64,000 nucleotides of DNA from Molanna angustata (taxonomy: Eukaryota; Arthropoda; Insecta; Trichoptera; Molannidae). This document shows positions 35,585-47,370 of this stretch, in pieces. The position numbers and the translations under genes were made by a program. The notes beneath the pieces were generated by a model. The model worked only from the letters and a program-made list of their open reading frames with translations, had not been told where the DNA came from and did not search any database. Positions within the stretch are counted from its first letter, which is position 1, and each line of letters opens with the position of its first letter. The stretch spans positions 24,572,318 through 24,636,317 of the forward strand of contig OY754969.1 in assembly GCA_963576475.1 (NCBI GenBank). The letters are read 5' to 3'.

Positions 35585-35745
35585 AACATCTAAACAGAAA
35601 CGAAGTTGGAATATTAACTATAGGAGAAGCGGGATATCAAAGATACCTGTCATCGACTGGTTTACGTGATCACTTTATTTTGATTTCCCGGATCTCCTAT
35701 TATATTCCAAATACATCTTTATTGAGACATTTTAATTTGTCATAA
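35585..35745. mobile_element. long-inverted-repeat element M1, copy D (short hairpin derivative)
   Basis: The left part 'catctaaacagaaacgaagttgg' and the right part 'ccaaatacatctttattgagacatttt' are the two outer arm ends, with only about 100 bp between them. It is an internally deleted palindrome. The sequence just outside on the right matches, in reverse, the unpaired left extension of copy B. Confidence 0.6.
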
Positions 35746-35842
35746 AATATCATTGACTCCCAGAAAGTAAAAAATACAATCTTTGCGTATATGCATCTAT
35801 AAATATATTATTTTTTTAATTCAACTATTTTTTATACACTCA

Positions 35843-35887
35843 GATCCTATTAACAATATCTGGGTAGCTGATATTGTTAATAGGATC
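35843..35887. repeat. perfect 18-bp inverted repeat
   Basis: GATCCTATTAACAATATC (35843-35860) and its exact reverse complement (35870-35887) around a 9-nt loop. It lies in otherwise unique sequence. Confidence 0.85.
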
Positions 35888-36435
35888 CTACGTGAGATTT
35901 TCTCCTTAATCATGATTTGGAATGAAATGATTACATAGGAGAGTCTAAGAAGAATTAATTGAGTGTCCAGACAGCAGTATAAGAGTAAGTGTATGGGATG
36001 CTTAAGTATCTAGATTGTCTGCGCTCTTCATATCTTTATAATATGAAACATTATGAGCCTTAGAAATGTTAAGACGCAATTTTCTTCATAATATCACTTT
36101 ATATGACCACCCGAAGTAATTTCTAATAGGATCAAAATAATAGTTACGGTCGGAAATATATGTTCTTAATGGAAATCGTTAAATAATGTTAATGTATTTT
36201 TGATAAAGATTGTTAAACACTGAAAATTATGATATTTGAAGATTATAAAAATAAACATGCAACAAATAATTTCAACCTATCAAAAAACAAATTCTTCAAT
36301 TATTTAGGTATGTAAGTAGGTACTACAAAATTATAATCTTTAAACATGGTTGAATATGTCGAAAACACTAGTATAAGTACATATTATGTAACTAGTATAA
36401 AATGTTTGATAGAAAAAAGGTAGAAATTACTGTTT
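35888..36435. other. unclassified stretch
   Basis: AT-rich. Nothing recognised. Confidence 0.45.
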
Positions 36436-36844
36436 ACGAGTATCAGAGGCGAGCCTAGAACTTTCAGACTACGCAAATCCTGGAAGGAAATTGGGAAATG
36501 TCGAATATTGAAAGTTGATTGGAGATGTCTAATATTTAAAATTCTTTTTTATTCATTTCGATGGCCACGAAAAATATTTTTTAATCAAATGCCAAATTAA
36601 CATTTACATTTCGTGGGCCTGAAAAAATTGCATCTACATTTCAATAGCAGGATCTCGTATTATGGTTGCAACAAAACAATAAATTATTAGGTCAAAAATT
36701 AGTAATAAATTATTTTTTCCTTAAAATGACAGTTTTTCTAGCCTGTGATTATATGTATATTTTATATGCATATCTATACGTATTATATTTTTAGGCAAGC
36801 CAAGGTTTTCGGCTTCTATAAGCTATACCGCTACTGATGAGTAT
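36436..36844. mobile_element. hAT-like MITE (family M3), copy 1
   Basis: The element 36444-36836 begins CAGAGGCGAGCCTAGAAC and ends ATACCGCTACTG. Its flanks ACGAGTAT and ATGAGTAT form an 8-bp target duplication with one mismatch. It is shared with 45892-46194 and 51123-51433. Confidence 0.75.
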
Positions 36845-39599
36845 GTTAATTGTTATTTATGTAAGTACCTAACTCTTAATGACAGAAACGCTACTTGTCG
36901 ATTTCAATACCAAAATGAATTTATTTTAACCAATCATAATTATTTCTAAAGTATACTATTGGGTATTCATATTTTCAATATATACCGTATAATAGAAATG
37001 AGCTTTTTAGGGTTCAATTCATTTTTCAGATACAATAGTTTTTAAAACAATCTGATTTATACCTGAAAATCAGCTTTTTCATAGACTGTTGGGAAGAGAG
37101 GGTTGGAAACAAATGTCTATACTAAATGAATATATATAATATCCCATTTATATTAATAGGAAGAATTGTCAGTTTGATTGCATCGATATTATAGTGTATA
37201 GTGCAACGGCTGACTAAAGCTGGACATGGGGAAATGAGGGATAGAACCACAGGGATGTGAGGGGAACCATTAGGTAATTACGTGGTCATTCTCATCCAAC
37301 ACCCTATACCCCTCTCCTGTTTACATATCGCACAATCAGTTCATAAATTTGTAAATTATGTCATTTTTTTATATTTTATCAATGTTGGCGGCAGTGCTAT
37401 TGTACCTATAATATAGAACTCCATTTTAGATTTTTATAAAATGAAATCACTGATTAAGTTAATCAAAGACTAATATCCTTTTATAAACGTAATCATTGGC
37501 ATGTGAAACGAAGTAATTATTTGTGGAAGGCAAAGCTGTGAGTTGATTTTTGTTTCGTCGTTTTTTTATCTAAAATACATATTGATATCTTATTTTATAT
37601 AAGAATATTAGTTGAGAGACATATATAATTTTATAAGAATCGTTGTTCAATAAAACTTTCAGATTTGTTTTATAAATGTCTTAGAGCATGATTTCTTTGA
37701 TCATAATAATATTTTTGTTTACCTTGTTGATTATTGTCTTTTTATTGTAATTAATTTGGAACAGTAAAAAGTTTCCCTGAAAAGTGAAAAATGTAGGAAT
37801 GCCATTCTAACTTAAAACCTTATAAAAATCGAAACAAAAATACCATTATTTACTAAAACCAATTATTATTAGTTATTTGTACTCAAATAACTGTACCTAA
37901 TAAAATTGACTACCTAGTAATTTTGCCAAGCATTATATATTGGCTACGATTATAACCAGCATTACTTGAATAATATTCTCTGGAACAAGAGAATATTGCA
38001 CTTTATATCCATAATTGATTAAAATTAAAAACCCTTGTGTTTGTGAATGACATGTATTTCTGAAGTATATCTTCATTTATTTTAAGGAATATCAAAAAAT
38101 ATATCGGTTTATCAAATTACCGTAACATCGAAAGAAGACAAAAGGCGACAAAAAAAAGAAGACACATTTTTAGTAATTCAATCCCTTTTTCACCCAAATT
38201 AATATTATTGGATAGAAAAAATATATCATAGGGAAACGTGTTCTAACAACATTTAAAAACATTTTAGAGTTAAAATTTTTTTTTTCATGGATAGTGAAAA
38301 AAAAATGACACTGGGTCTGAAAGGGTCATTTGAAACATTGTAAATAGCATTTTTTGCATTGATTTATTCAATATACACAAAACAAATTACATGTTATCAT
38401 ATATTTGAAATAAAATGCAAAAAAAAACAAAAAAAATTACAATATAAAATTAATTTGTACAAACCAAATAAAAAAACATGCGTCATAATAGCATACCCGT
38501 TCCGTTTATTGACATGTATCTGAGAAAAAGTGCCACAAACTTAGCGAAATAAAATCAGAGTTGCCAGAGAACAAATAATATTATACCATAAACAAGAATT
38601 GTAAGTGTTCTATACGCTCAGTCATTCAAAAATAAATTATAAAGACCATGTCTATTTGAATCGACACTGGTTGAAAAAGGGTTAAAGAGTTAAAGTTATG
38701 CCCTAACAAGACGAAATAGGCCTATCGCGCAGAATAAAATTAATGTAGAATCAAAAAGTCTTTACTTTTAATTATAGATATAACTTATAATGGAATTCTA
38801 CCAAATAAAAACTTCGTCGATAATTAAGGGTTAAAGTATTTAAATGAATACCAACTTAAAACTAAACAGAACATATTTCCATAGTAGGTTTGTGGTGCGT
38901 CAAAGCTAATAGCTGACTTTAAAATATAAATAAAAAAACACGTTTTACCATCTAAAAATACCAGAAGAACAATTGAATATAAATGTTTGAATTTGAAGCC
39001 ATTACGACCCTATATAGCGACATGTTGGGGGTCATGATTAACCTGTGGCCTCATGGTCGATTGTGCTGTGACGGAAGCCGTTTTAATTGTGGATATTTAA
39101 AATAACTACTTTTTATACTGGTACACTAATAAACTGGTCGTTATTACAGACATTTTACCGTCCTCTGCAATTTAAATACTTTGACATTCGTTGTTTTCGC
39201 GTTCGGGATAAAATTTGCGTAATTTGAAATAATTTAACAGAAAGGAAATTGAAAAAGGGAATGTTACGTGTTATACATTGCGTTGTTCATAAATACGACT
39301 GAAAAAATAATATATAGGTACCTACTAGGAAATATATTAACATTTAATTCAATGATCGACAAATTAAGTTCTCAAAAAGATTAATTGTGTGAAATGAAAG
39401 CATTCTTTTCACACCCTTTTCTTTAACTTCACTTATGTGTCTGTACTGGAATTTCCCAACTAGTAAGAGCTCTGAAAATTTCATAATTTGTGTATTCTCG
39501 ATGACAATGCATGTAAAAACTGTTATGCATGTTAACAGCTTGATTTATTTGATATTTTGATAAAATTAAAAGTAAACGAAACTCATATTATAACCACTA
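36845..39599. other. AT-rich stretch without gene
   Basis: No coding frame of note and no recognised repeat over 2.7 kb. Confidence 0.5.
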
Positions 39600-39665
39600 T
39601 CTAAGTTTTTATATTCGACCGGTTTCGAAGCAGATCGTTTCCTCGTCAGGGTGGATAACAACTAA
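39600..39665 (-). repeat. LINE 3' UTR-like motif
   Basis: The reverse complement reads 'ccaccctgacgaggaaacgatctgcttcgaaaccggtcgaatataaaaa', similar to 8765-8830. Confidence 0.4.
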
Positions 39666-39727
39666 CCCTCTACTATTTGTGAGTTACTCTCGGAGGAGGA
39701 ACGGAGGCAGGGTCAATTTTTCTAGAG

Positions 39728-40105
39728 GGAACGTTCACCAATTATGCAGTTCAAGGATGACATCTGTGCGAGAACACCCTCATTTATAAGGACTGTTGCT
39801 TTTATTGTTTACAAATAAACCAATCTCTCAATAGATGGCGTTACAAAAAGGGTTTATTCGTAATTTAATAGATGGCAACAATAATTATGTCTTACTTTCT
39901 CATTATTCAAATATATACATTCAAATTTGCATTGATAAGGGAACTCAATAGGAAGCACAATTGGTGAACGTTGCACAAGCGCATAAAGTGATCACGTAAA
40001 CCAGCCGATGACAGGTAGTAATGACCTATAGGTGCCTTGAGTTCCTGGTTTTTCTATAATATTCCAACTTCGTCTCTACTGAGATGTTGAAAAGTTTGTC
40101 AAAAA
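39728..40105 (-). mobile_element. long-inverted-repeat element M1, copy E
   Basis: The complete right arm, from 'caattggtgaacgttgcacaagcgc' to 'cgtctctactgagatgttgaaaagtttgtc', is preceded by the family's middle region (shared with copy A). Only a stub of the left arm remains ('aacgttcaccaattatgcag' at 39729). Confidence 0.7.
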
Positions 40106-40180
40106 AATAAATATGATTTTTTAGTGTCAACAAGACAAATCGTGTTTTTTTATCAATAAAAAAATTAGCATACCTGATCT

Positions 40181-40256
40181 AAATCGGTCATGGCAGGATT
40201 CGAACTCGAGACCAATGAATTACTTACTCAGTGCGCTAGCCGCTCTGCCACCACCC
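40181..40256 (-). mobile_element. SINE S1, head only
   Basis: The reverse complement reads 'ggtggcagagcggctagcgcactgagtaagtaattcattggtctcgagttcgaatcctgcc'. The B-box GTTCGAATCC is intact, but the body is missing. Confidence 0.65.
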
Positions 40257-41203
40257 GTGAGTGACGTAATTACATTATTTAGTCACGTAGTCACATAATC
40301 CGTTTTAGTCACGTAATTACATTATTCAATTATCTTTTTACAGCAAAAATAAAACTATGTAGAGATATACAATATTTATTACCGAGATTAAATTATCATG
40401 TAATTACAAAGTATGTATTGCAACTGTATGTGATAGCAAATCTTTTAATCCCTTTTAATATTCAAGCTCTTTTAAAATTGTATCATTAATGGGTTTCCAT
40501 TTTACCACTAAAGTAACAGTTTCATTGTGGTACATATTCGACCAACAGAGATATAGCCTATTCGCGTTATTAATTATTCATTGAATAAAGTGGAATCAAA
40601 ACCAATTTTACGGTTCTTTGCTTCCTCACATATTATCTACCATACTTTAAATCACCCAATCAGTTTTCTGCACTTGATAAATTTTATCTCTCGGGGCGAA
40701 AGAAAATTACTCAGATGCTATATTTTCAAAACTAATATAGGATTATTTTAAATCATATTTTTTCTTTATTCAACTTATTTTACCGATAGTTTTTTACATT
40801 AGCCTTTTTATTAATTTGATCTTATTAAAGTATTGATAATAATGATTTTTTGTCAGTTTCTGTCATGCAAAGTATGGTTGTACACTACTGATTCATAAAT
40901 AAATACTTATTAAGCAAAAAAATTATTTCAAATATTTTTTTTTTTCATTCAAAAATTCAACTCTTATAAATACAGAACAGTAAATAACACTTATGATTCA
41001 AAGCAGAGTTATACTTTAAACATTTTTTCATAGTAAATATAAATTAATATTGTCATTTATAGTTTTATGTTAAAGTTGTAATAATATTGTAAAAACAGGT
41101 GTAAGAATAAAGTTATGTAGTTATTCAAACTTATACAAGATAATACATTGGACATTTATACAGACTTGAACAGAATAATACATTCGACAGTTACGTTGTA
41201 AGT
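40257..41203. other. AT-rich stretch without gene
   Basis: Near 40257-40325 'agtcacgtaattacattatt' recurs about three times. Otherwise featureless. Confidence 0.45.
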
Positions 41204-41581
41204 TTACTTTTGTATCGTCATTAAATTTTGTTTAAATGTTGAATAATGTTCTGTGATTTTACATTTATGTATATGACTAAATTTAGTGTACCATTTGATC
41301 TCCCTGTTTGAGTAATGGTGTTGGCCAGTCGAGGGATTCATTTTTGGAATTTTGATATCTTTAGTTCTGTAGTTATCACTAATACATTCAGTGAGGTGCA
41401 TTTTATTTACGAAGTATTCTTTATAGATTTGATTTGTAGCTTTTCTTTTATACAGTGCTTGAATGGAAGGTATCTCAAAATCGTGGAGTAGTGGCAGAGT
41501 TTGATAATCAGATGTTTTTTCAGATTTTAGATTTATTTTACTAACGATTTTTGAACGAATTCCAAAGGGGCGAAGTGTGTT
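41204..41581 (-). pseudogene. probable LINE ORF2 C-terminal fragment
   Basis: The frame is open for 125 codons after a TAA at 41582-41584. It includes NTLRPFGIRSKIVSKINLKS, then LPLLHDFEIPSIQALYKRKA, and YSNREIKWYTKFSHI before the stop. The 'LPLL-DF-IPSI-AL' segment resembles the C-terminal domain of some insect LINE polymerases. The proper N-terminal part is absent and the ATG at 41401 is internal. I am not certain of the family. A host exon is possible but less likely. Confidence 0.4.
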
Positions 41582-42128
41582 TTATCTCATAAAGTTATTT
41601 ATTTATGTATTGGCTAAAGCAGTAAGTAAATATTAAAATGATATGCTATTCTATAATTCATATTTAGCTTTCGTGTGTTTAATTTCTTGAGTTATGCTTT
41701 TCATCAATTTCTGTTGGACGGTTTCATCTCGAAATGTCTGTCTGCCTAGACGTAGGTAACTGAGTAACGTCCTTACGAATGGCAGTGGCTTGTTATAAAA
41801 CAGGGGTAGTTACTCTGGTAATGAGCACCACAGCAATCCTGTCTGTCTGTGGTATGAGAACATGAACGACACGAGTTGTGAATTGTGCTCGGGGTACTGC
41901 TTGATTCAAATAATTACTATCGCTGTGGAGGCACCATTAAAACAAAATGCACGAGATGCAATATTTTCCATGAAAAGCGATTGTTAAGCCTTGAATAAGC
42001 AGACAACATGTCACTTATGGTACATTAAGTATATGAATCGTAAAAATGAATTTGTGTGACATTTGTGCTATTTTTTTTAGTTGCATTGTTTACTCTACTT
42101 TTTTTAGTTTCATATTCACTACATTGTG
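41582..42128. other. unclassified stretch
   Basis: No feature recognised. Confidence 0.45.
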
Positions 42129-42166
42129 GCTTTGTAATCACCATATAAATATGGTGATTACAAAGC
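42129..42166. repeat. perfect 18-bp palindrome arms
   Basis: GCTTTGTAATCACCATAT and its exact reverse complement, separated by AA. It would form a cruciform or hairpin. No matching MITE family is seen in the window. Confidence 0.85.
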
Positions 42167-42789
42167 TACAAACGAGTTTAGTGAATTTTGTTGTAATGAT
42201 TCTGATTTGTTATTTTAGAAAAAAATACAAGAAAACAATTACTTGAAGTATACAATAAATTCCCTAGCGGTACTTTTTCGATTAAAATGAAAAAAGACAA
42301 CTAACACTGGGTTCAACTCCCAAGACGAATTACAAAAATTAAATGAACATTAAAGTCATTTAAGAATAATGTGTTCACACTGTCAAATTAAAATATTATA
42401 TCTATTTTACAATACACTGGTGATGTTCTTTTGTCTATTATCATTGAAATTTTAATGCGTTTTCAGAATTGATCCCACAATGAGGTAGGAAGTAGAAATA
42501 GGAGTAAAAGGTTGGATCGCGAGGACCAGTCACTTGTACAATTACTTAGAACAGGCACATGGCACAATCTCGAGGTGATGTGGGAAAATATTAACAAATA
42601 ATAAATCGTTAGAATAAAAAATATGGATTTAAAAGAATCCACAAATTCAAAAGATTTAAAATGAAAGTTTTATCGTAAATCGGAAAATAATCTGAAAATA
42701 TAATTTATAACATTTTTCAACAAAATGTCTGTGCAAAAATGAAAACAAATACACATTTAAATAATGATTTTGACTGTACTTTTATATTT
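42167..42789. other. unclassified stretch
   Basis: AT-rich. Nothing recognised. Confidence 0.45.
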
Positions 42790-42935
42790 TACAATCACCT
42801 TTTCCCTATATAGATGGATAAAGGCCTCTTCCATTTGTTTCCACTCGTTTCTATATTGTCCACTCCGCGTCCATTTTCTTCGATCCAACTGGACCACATC
42901 TTCAAACCACATTTTAGGTAATACATAAAATCAAT
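42790..42935 (-). pseudogene. RTE-type LINE C-terminal fragment
   Basis: The minus strand encodes WFEDVVQLDRRKWTRSGQYR and NEWKQMEEAFIHLYRE in one reading with small shifts. This is the region before the stop in RTE polymerases (W..D...W.R...DR..W..MEEA). It is 5' truncated and has no tail. Confidence 0.5.
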
Positions 42936-43275
42936 GGCAGTTAGTAGGTACACAACATGCTCATTACAAAATTTATTTTAAATATAGCTGTTCAAATATT
43001 CATATAAATGTCGCGTCTTAATCTGACCAATTTGAAAATTGAACCCTAAATTGTTTCATTAAACTGCATCCATTTATGAATTTGTAGGCAGCCGTTTTAT
43101 TTGCCACCCTGATCCGATGGCAATTTTTCAATCCCTCCATGAATATTCATTTCCCGCCCTGACGACCCCAACACTTCACTCCAACAAATTTGTCGCGAAT
43201 TTCGATTTTCATCATTGCACCACATACATTGGTACCTAAATCGAACGATGCGAAAATCTTTAAAAAAATAAATAT
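42936..43275. other. unclassified stretch
   Basis: No feature recognised. Confidence 0.4.
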
Positions 43276-44212
43276 TCCAACTTAATGAATCGAGTGTATT
43301 AAGCCAAGACGTGTGTATAAAAGAACATTTTGAATTGTGCAGTGCACTTTTTGCATGCCAAAAACACCAACTTAGAGGCTTCGTAGCATATATGTTCTAT
43401 ATATATGGATGAATTCAGAATTTGAATTAGAACAAAAAGTGTGTGTGTTTTTGTGTGTCTGTGTGTGTGTTCGTCCCTCCCTTATAACTTCTGATCCGCT
43501 GAATGCAAAGAGCCTAAAATTTCAGAAAATATAGAAAGTTATAGGCCTATAAAACTTTTATACTCAGAATATTGATTTTTTTTTAATCAGGGTAGTTTAG
43601 AATTTTTACTTTATTTTTTCATATATCTCAAAAACCATGAAAACTAGAAGACTGAAAATTTGTATAAATATAGACAAATGCAAATTCTCAATTTTTTTTT
43701 ATAAAAGTTCCAGAGTTTCTCAAACATTTTTTATTAAGAAAAATATTTTTTATGGTAAATTTATAGTGTATAACTGCCCATATTTTCAAAGTATTTAAAT
43801 ATATCGAAATAAAGCCGAAACACCCCAACTAGACAATTTAATTTTCTATAAAAAAAATTTACATTATAGTAGTACATTTCACTTCTTTTTTTTAACATTT
43901 TATAAAAATTTTATTGAGTGACGAGATCGTTCCATACAATTTGTAAAGCACTACCTAAACACTACGCAATATCTCACTATATATATACTTAATCTACAAA
44001 CATACATCCTGCTGTTTTCATATTCTGGGTAGGAAAAACAGACTGACCTAATACTATCCTATCCTGACATATGTACATATATACCTACATGTTTTATATA
44101 GAAAACAAAATATCTTAAAATATTTATAAATTTGTGTTTAAGTGTTTATAGTTTGGTACGTATTCTTCAAATATGCATACTATCCGCCATCGATAGTTGG
44201 ATCTTATGTGTT
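43276..44212 (+). mobile_element. DINE/Helentron-like element H1, copy 3
   Basis: It is collinear with 54703-55663, from 'attaagccaaga-gtgtgta-aa-gaacatttt' through the (TG)n/polypyrimidine tract, 'cctataaaacttttatactcagaat', 'catatatctca-aaaccat' and 'tcatattctgggtagga' to 'atcgatagttggatct'. The 5' palindrome has been lost, leaving TCCAACTTAATGAATCG. The last bases including CTAG are degraded. Confidence 0.7.
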
Positions 44213-44239
44213 CTAATTAATGATTTTTCCTACTTTGGG

Positions 44240-44530
44240 TATCACATTTCATAATAAAAACGAATGGATCGTGGCTATAATAAATCTCTCCACTGCTGAG
44301 TTGAGCACACTTTTTTCGTCTTCTTGAAAAGTTGACAATCCTTGAATGCCATTTTATGAGGTACATATTTATTATTGTTTACATTCTCAACACAAAAATG
44401 TATAAACATAATTTTACAAAACATGAGAACATTTCGAAAGCTCTAGCATATTATAGAGAAGAAGAAACCCATGGCCATAAAACTAATCAGCTTTAAGTTA
44501 ATGCACTTTAAATGTTGTTATATAGTATGG
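44240..44530 (+). repeat. dispersed repeat M5, second copy
   Basis: It matches the left half of 9085-9680 ('ttgacaatccttgaatgc', 'agaacatttcgaaa', 'tagagaagaa', 'aaactaatcag'), without the 140-bp duplication. It begins beside 'ctctccactgctgagttgag', similar to the M4/M5 terminal motif. Confidence 0.5.
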
Positions 44531-44759
44531 TGACCATGCTCATAGTATGCACTCGCAGTATAGGGGGGTGGGGGTGTGTTCGATACCGCTCCATCCTGTT
44601 CCTGCAAAATCTTCGGGCTCTGATTCATCGTATGATAGTAGTGGAAAGTAGCAGTAGTCTGCTCATACGTAGTAGTAGAGAATCTTACGTGGATTTTTTT
44701 AGCTTAAATTATATGCTTATATTTGAAGCACGCATCTTCAATATCGATTTACATATACT
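44531..44759. other. unclassified stretch
   Basis: A short GC-richer run (gggggtgggggtg) lies near 44563. No gene. Confidence 0.4.
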
Positions 44760-45215
44760 TGTTTAAATTGCAAGTGAAACCTGGACATGACAGAAGTCGC
44801 ACAAAAGCACTATAAAAGCAGTTGAAATGAGATCGCTAAGAAGAAAAGAAAGTAATAGAACGATGTATGACAAGGTCAAAAATGAGGACATAAGAAAATA
44901 ATGTAAGATGAAGATGTTATTAATAGAATGAAAGTGAACACATTTGAGATGTGGAGAATGAATGAGAAAAGCCCGACGAAGAAAATATACATTACGGACA
45001 GGAATGGAATGAGAGGTCGGGGGTGCCCAAGGAAAGCATGGCGCGTCCATGTGAACGGTATTTTGATAGATGAAAATGTTAGAAGCTTGAACAACAGACG
45101 AACTTGTATAAGGCGATGTACATATGTGTGTCAAGATAAAAATATGTGGCGTTCGGTTCTCTCTGCCTACCTCGTGAGAGACATTGCGTGATGGTATATA
45201 TGTACAATATACCTA
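44760..45215 (+). pseudogene. LINE family X, longest 3' fragment
   Basis: With frameshifts the plus strand encodes STIKAVEMRSLRRK, MYDKVKNEDIR, then MWRMNEKSPTKKIYITDRNG, MRGRGCPRKAWRVHVNGILI, NNRRTCIRRC and WRSVLSAYLVRDIA, then a stop. GTGATGGTATATATG follows. It extends further 5' than the other three copies and shows RTE-like 'EMR-LR..-G-...D...NE-IR' order. Confidence 0.65.
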
Positions 45216-45883
45216 TCTATTTATTATGTATGTTTTAACTGTTAGGAAATTATAAATTGTATATGATTACTATTTTTCTCAACATTTTTGGGAAACATTT
45301 GTCTCCCGACACATTGCTCCTCTCCGTTACTTTATCTTCGAGAATAAGTTATGGCTTACCCTCGGTTTGATATTGTCGTATACCCGCTATCACATATACA
45401 AATTCTAGATTAACCTTTAACTTTGTGAAGGGAAAAGTAAAACGGTCCATTCTTCATAAGTGCGATAGTAAGTTTCAAAGTGAAGTTGGCCTTTGGTAAT
45501 ATTTAACCCGCGGGTTCAGGAGTATCATCGGCTGTATGATAATAATATATCATAGATTCCTATATAGAGATAGATATTATATTATATATGTATGTATGTA
45601 TGTATAGGTGGGTACGAACGAACAGACAAACTTTAACAGATATGAAATATATCGGAGAAATATGGCGTGTACCGGTGACCCGTGAAATTACCGCTTGTCA
45701 CACCGCTGCGCAAGAGAGGTCGTGAGGTGGAACATACTACTTGCTTTGCTTGCTTGCTGTCTCTTCTTACTCCGAATATAGTATTATTACATTGTTTAAT
45801 ATTTTGGTATTAATAGAAATCACACATTCTTCTTGTATTTTGTACTCGGATTTTACACTAACCCATTTTATTTTGGTAGGTAG
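45216..45883. other. unclassified stretch
   Basis: A (GTAT)n microsatellite lies at 45587-45605. A GC-richer patch at 45660-45760 has no recognised coding. Confidence 0.45.
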
Positions 45884-46202
45884 GTACATGTCAGGGGCGT
45901 GCCTAGAACCTTCGAACTAGGCAAGCCCTGAAAGAAAATTAGGAAATGTCGAAAATTCTATGTTTATTTAGCATCGTTGTTCATTTGAGTGGCCATGAAA
46001 ATATTTTAAAATCACATGCCAAAATAATATTTACATTTGTAGTCCTATCAAGCATCCTATCTACAAACGGTTTAATTTTTAATCTTGTTGAATGGTTTCA
46101 ATAAAACAGACAAAAAATATTAGGTCTTAAATTTCTTAACATTATATTCATAGGCAATCAAGATTTTCGGCTTCTATAAGCAATTCCGCTACTGGTACAT
46201 GT
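45884..46202. mobile_element. hAT-like MITE M3, copy 2, perfect 8-bp duplication
   Basis: The element 45892-46194 begins CAGGGGCGTGCCTAGAACC and ends ATTCCGCTACTG. It is flanked by perfect GTACATGT repeats (45884-45891 and 46195-46202). At 303 bp it is an internally shorter version of copy 1. Confidence 0.85.
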
Positions 46203-46324
46203 GTGTTTAGGTACATGTCCTTTACACTTGGATTTTACAGACTTAGGATTTTCCTTCAGTCCTTCAGTTTTGTTTTTTTAAAACACATCGCAAGTCGCGA
46301 CGACAATAATCTTGAAAAGTTGGT

Positions 46325-46525
46325 TGTCATTGGTGGGGTTTAAGGTAGAAGGGGAAGAAGGAAATCCCCCGCAAGATGGACGGACCAGATTGGGGTTGCC
46401 ACTGGTGCATTGGAGGTTGAAGCAATGAGTACGGCGCGGCGGTGTGTCGGGAGAAATGGAGGATACATTACATCATGATGACGAAGAAGATAGAGGCTAG
46501 TGCCTACCCTTAGCAATGACGAAGA
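46325..46525 (+). pseudogene. RTE-type LINE 3' fragment
   Basis: The plus strand encodes RRGRRKSPARWTDQIGVATG and, after a frameshift, CREKWRIHYIMMTKK. This is the 'GRSP-RWTDQI ... DR-KWR' C-terminus of an RTE polymerase. It is followed by GAAGAAGATAG and GATGATGATGATG. Confidence 0.6.
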
Positions 46526-46802
46526 CGACACTGATGATGATGATGAGGGTTGTTCCGAGACTGTTAAGATATCGATTCGAAATCTTATTCACTATTTCCC
46601 ATTTTCGAACCAAAATGTTATGGAGTCAGTCCTACGTTGTCAAATTATCAGTCAGCAACGAGAGTATTTATATTAGAGACATGTCTTAAATTTTTATTAT
46701 GTACTCTAAATTATATCGTATTTTTTATCCGTTTAAATACAGTTATGCTTTGAATGGAGCCCTAAAGACAAGGCCGGATCATTTATGGGTGCACTAAATT
46801 TT
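46526..46802. other. unclassified stretch
   Basis: No feature recognised. Confidence 0.4.
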
Positions 46803-47370
46803 AAACACCCCTTTTTTACTCCTCATTAACCCAAGGGTATAGTGGAGAGCTATGATTTTTTTTATTGCAGATTATCAACTAGTATCATGCTGATATTGTA
46901 TTCTGAAAGTTTCATCACAATGTATCTGTGTGTGTGTGCTATGTGCTATGTGCAGTGTGCTATGTACGGCGTGTTCATTTTACTTTATCGATTATAGACT
47001 AAAGTACTCATTCGATTCTATTCAAATTTTGCAAATATGTATATCTAATACTCAATTAGATCCCATTAGATTTTGAATTATATGTGAATAGTGCTTCTCA
47101 ATTTTTTAACTGTCAAATATTTCAAAGTGACCCCAAGCTCAGGAAAATTAAAATTTGAAATTTTTATTTTCAAATTCGTAAAAAGGCACATCACTTTCAT
47201 AAAATGGCATTGAAGAATTATCAAGTTTTCATAATAAAATATTTAAATAAAAAATAATTTAACAAACTCATTTCATGAAAATGCTGAAAATTTTCTATAC
47301 AAAATTTGAATACTTTATAGAATGACTTGTTAGTGAGGAGTTTAGCGTTGGTCATAACCCACTCGTTTTA
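46803..47370 (+). repeat. dispersed repeat M4, copy 3
   Basis: The full-length plus-strand copy, from TTTTTTACTCCTCATTAACC to GTGAGGAGTTTAGCGTTGG and CCCACTCGTTTTA. It contains the 'tgctatgtgctatgtgcagtgtgctatgta' internal tandem run. It shows the empty site corresponding to the LINE tail in copy 1. Confidence 0.65.
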
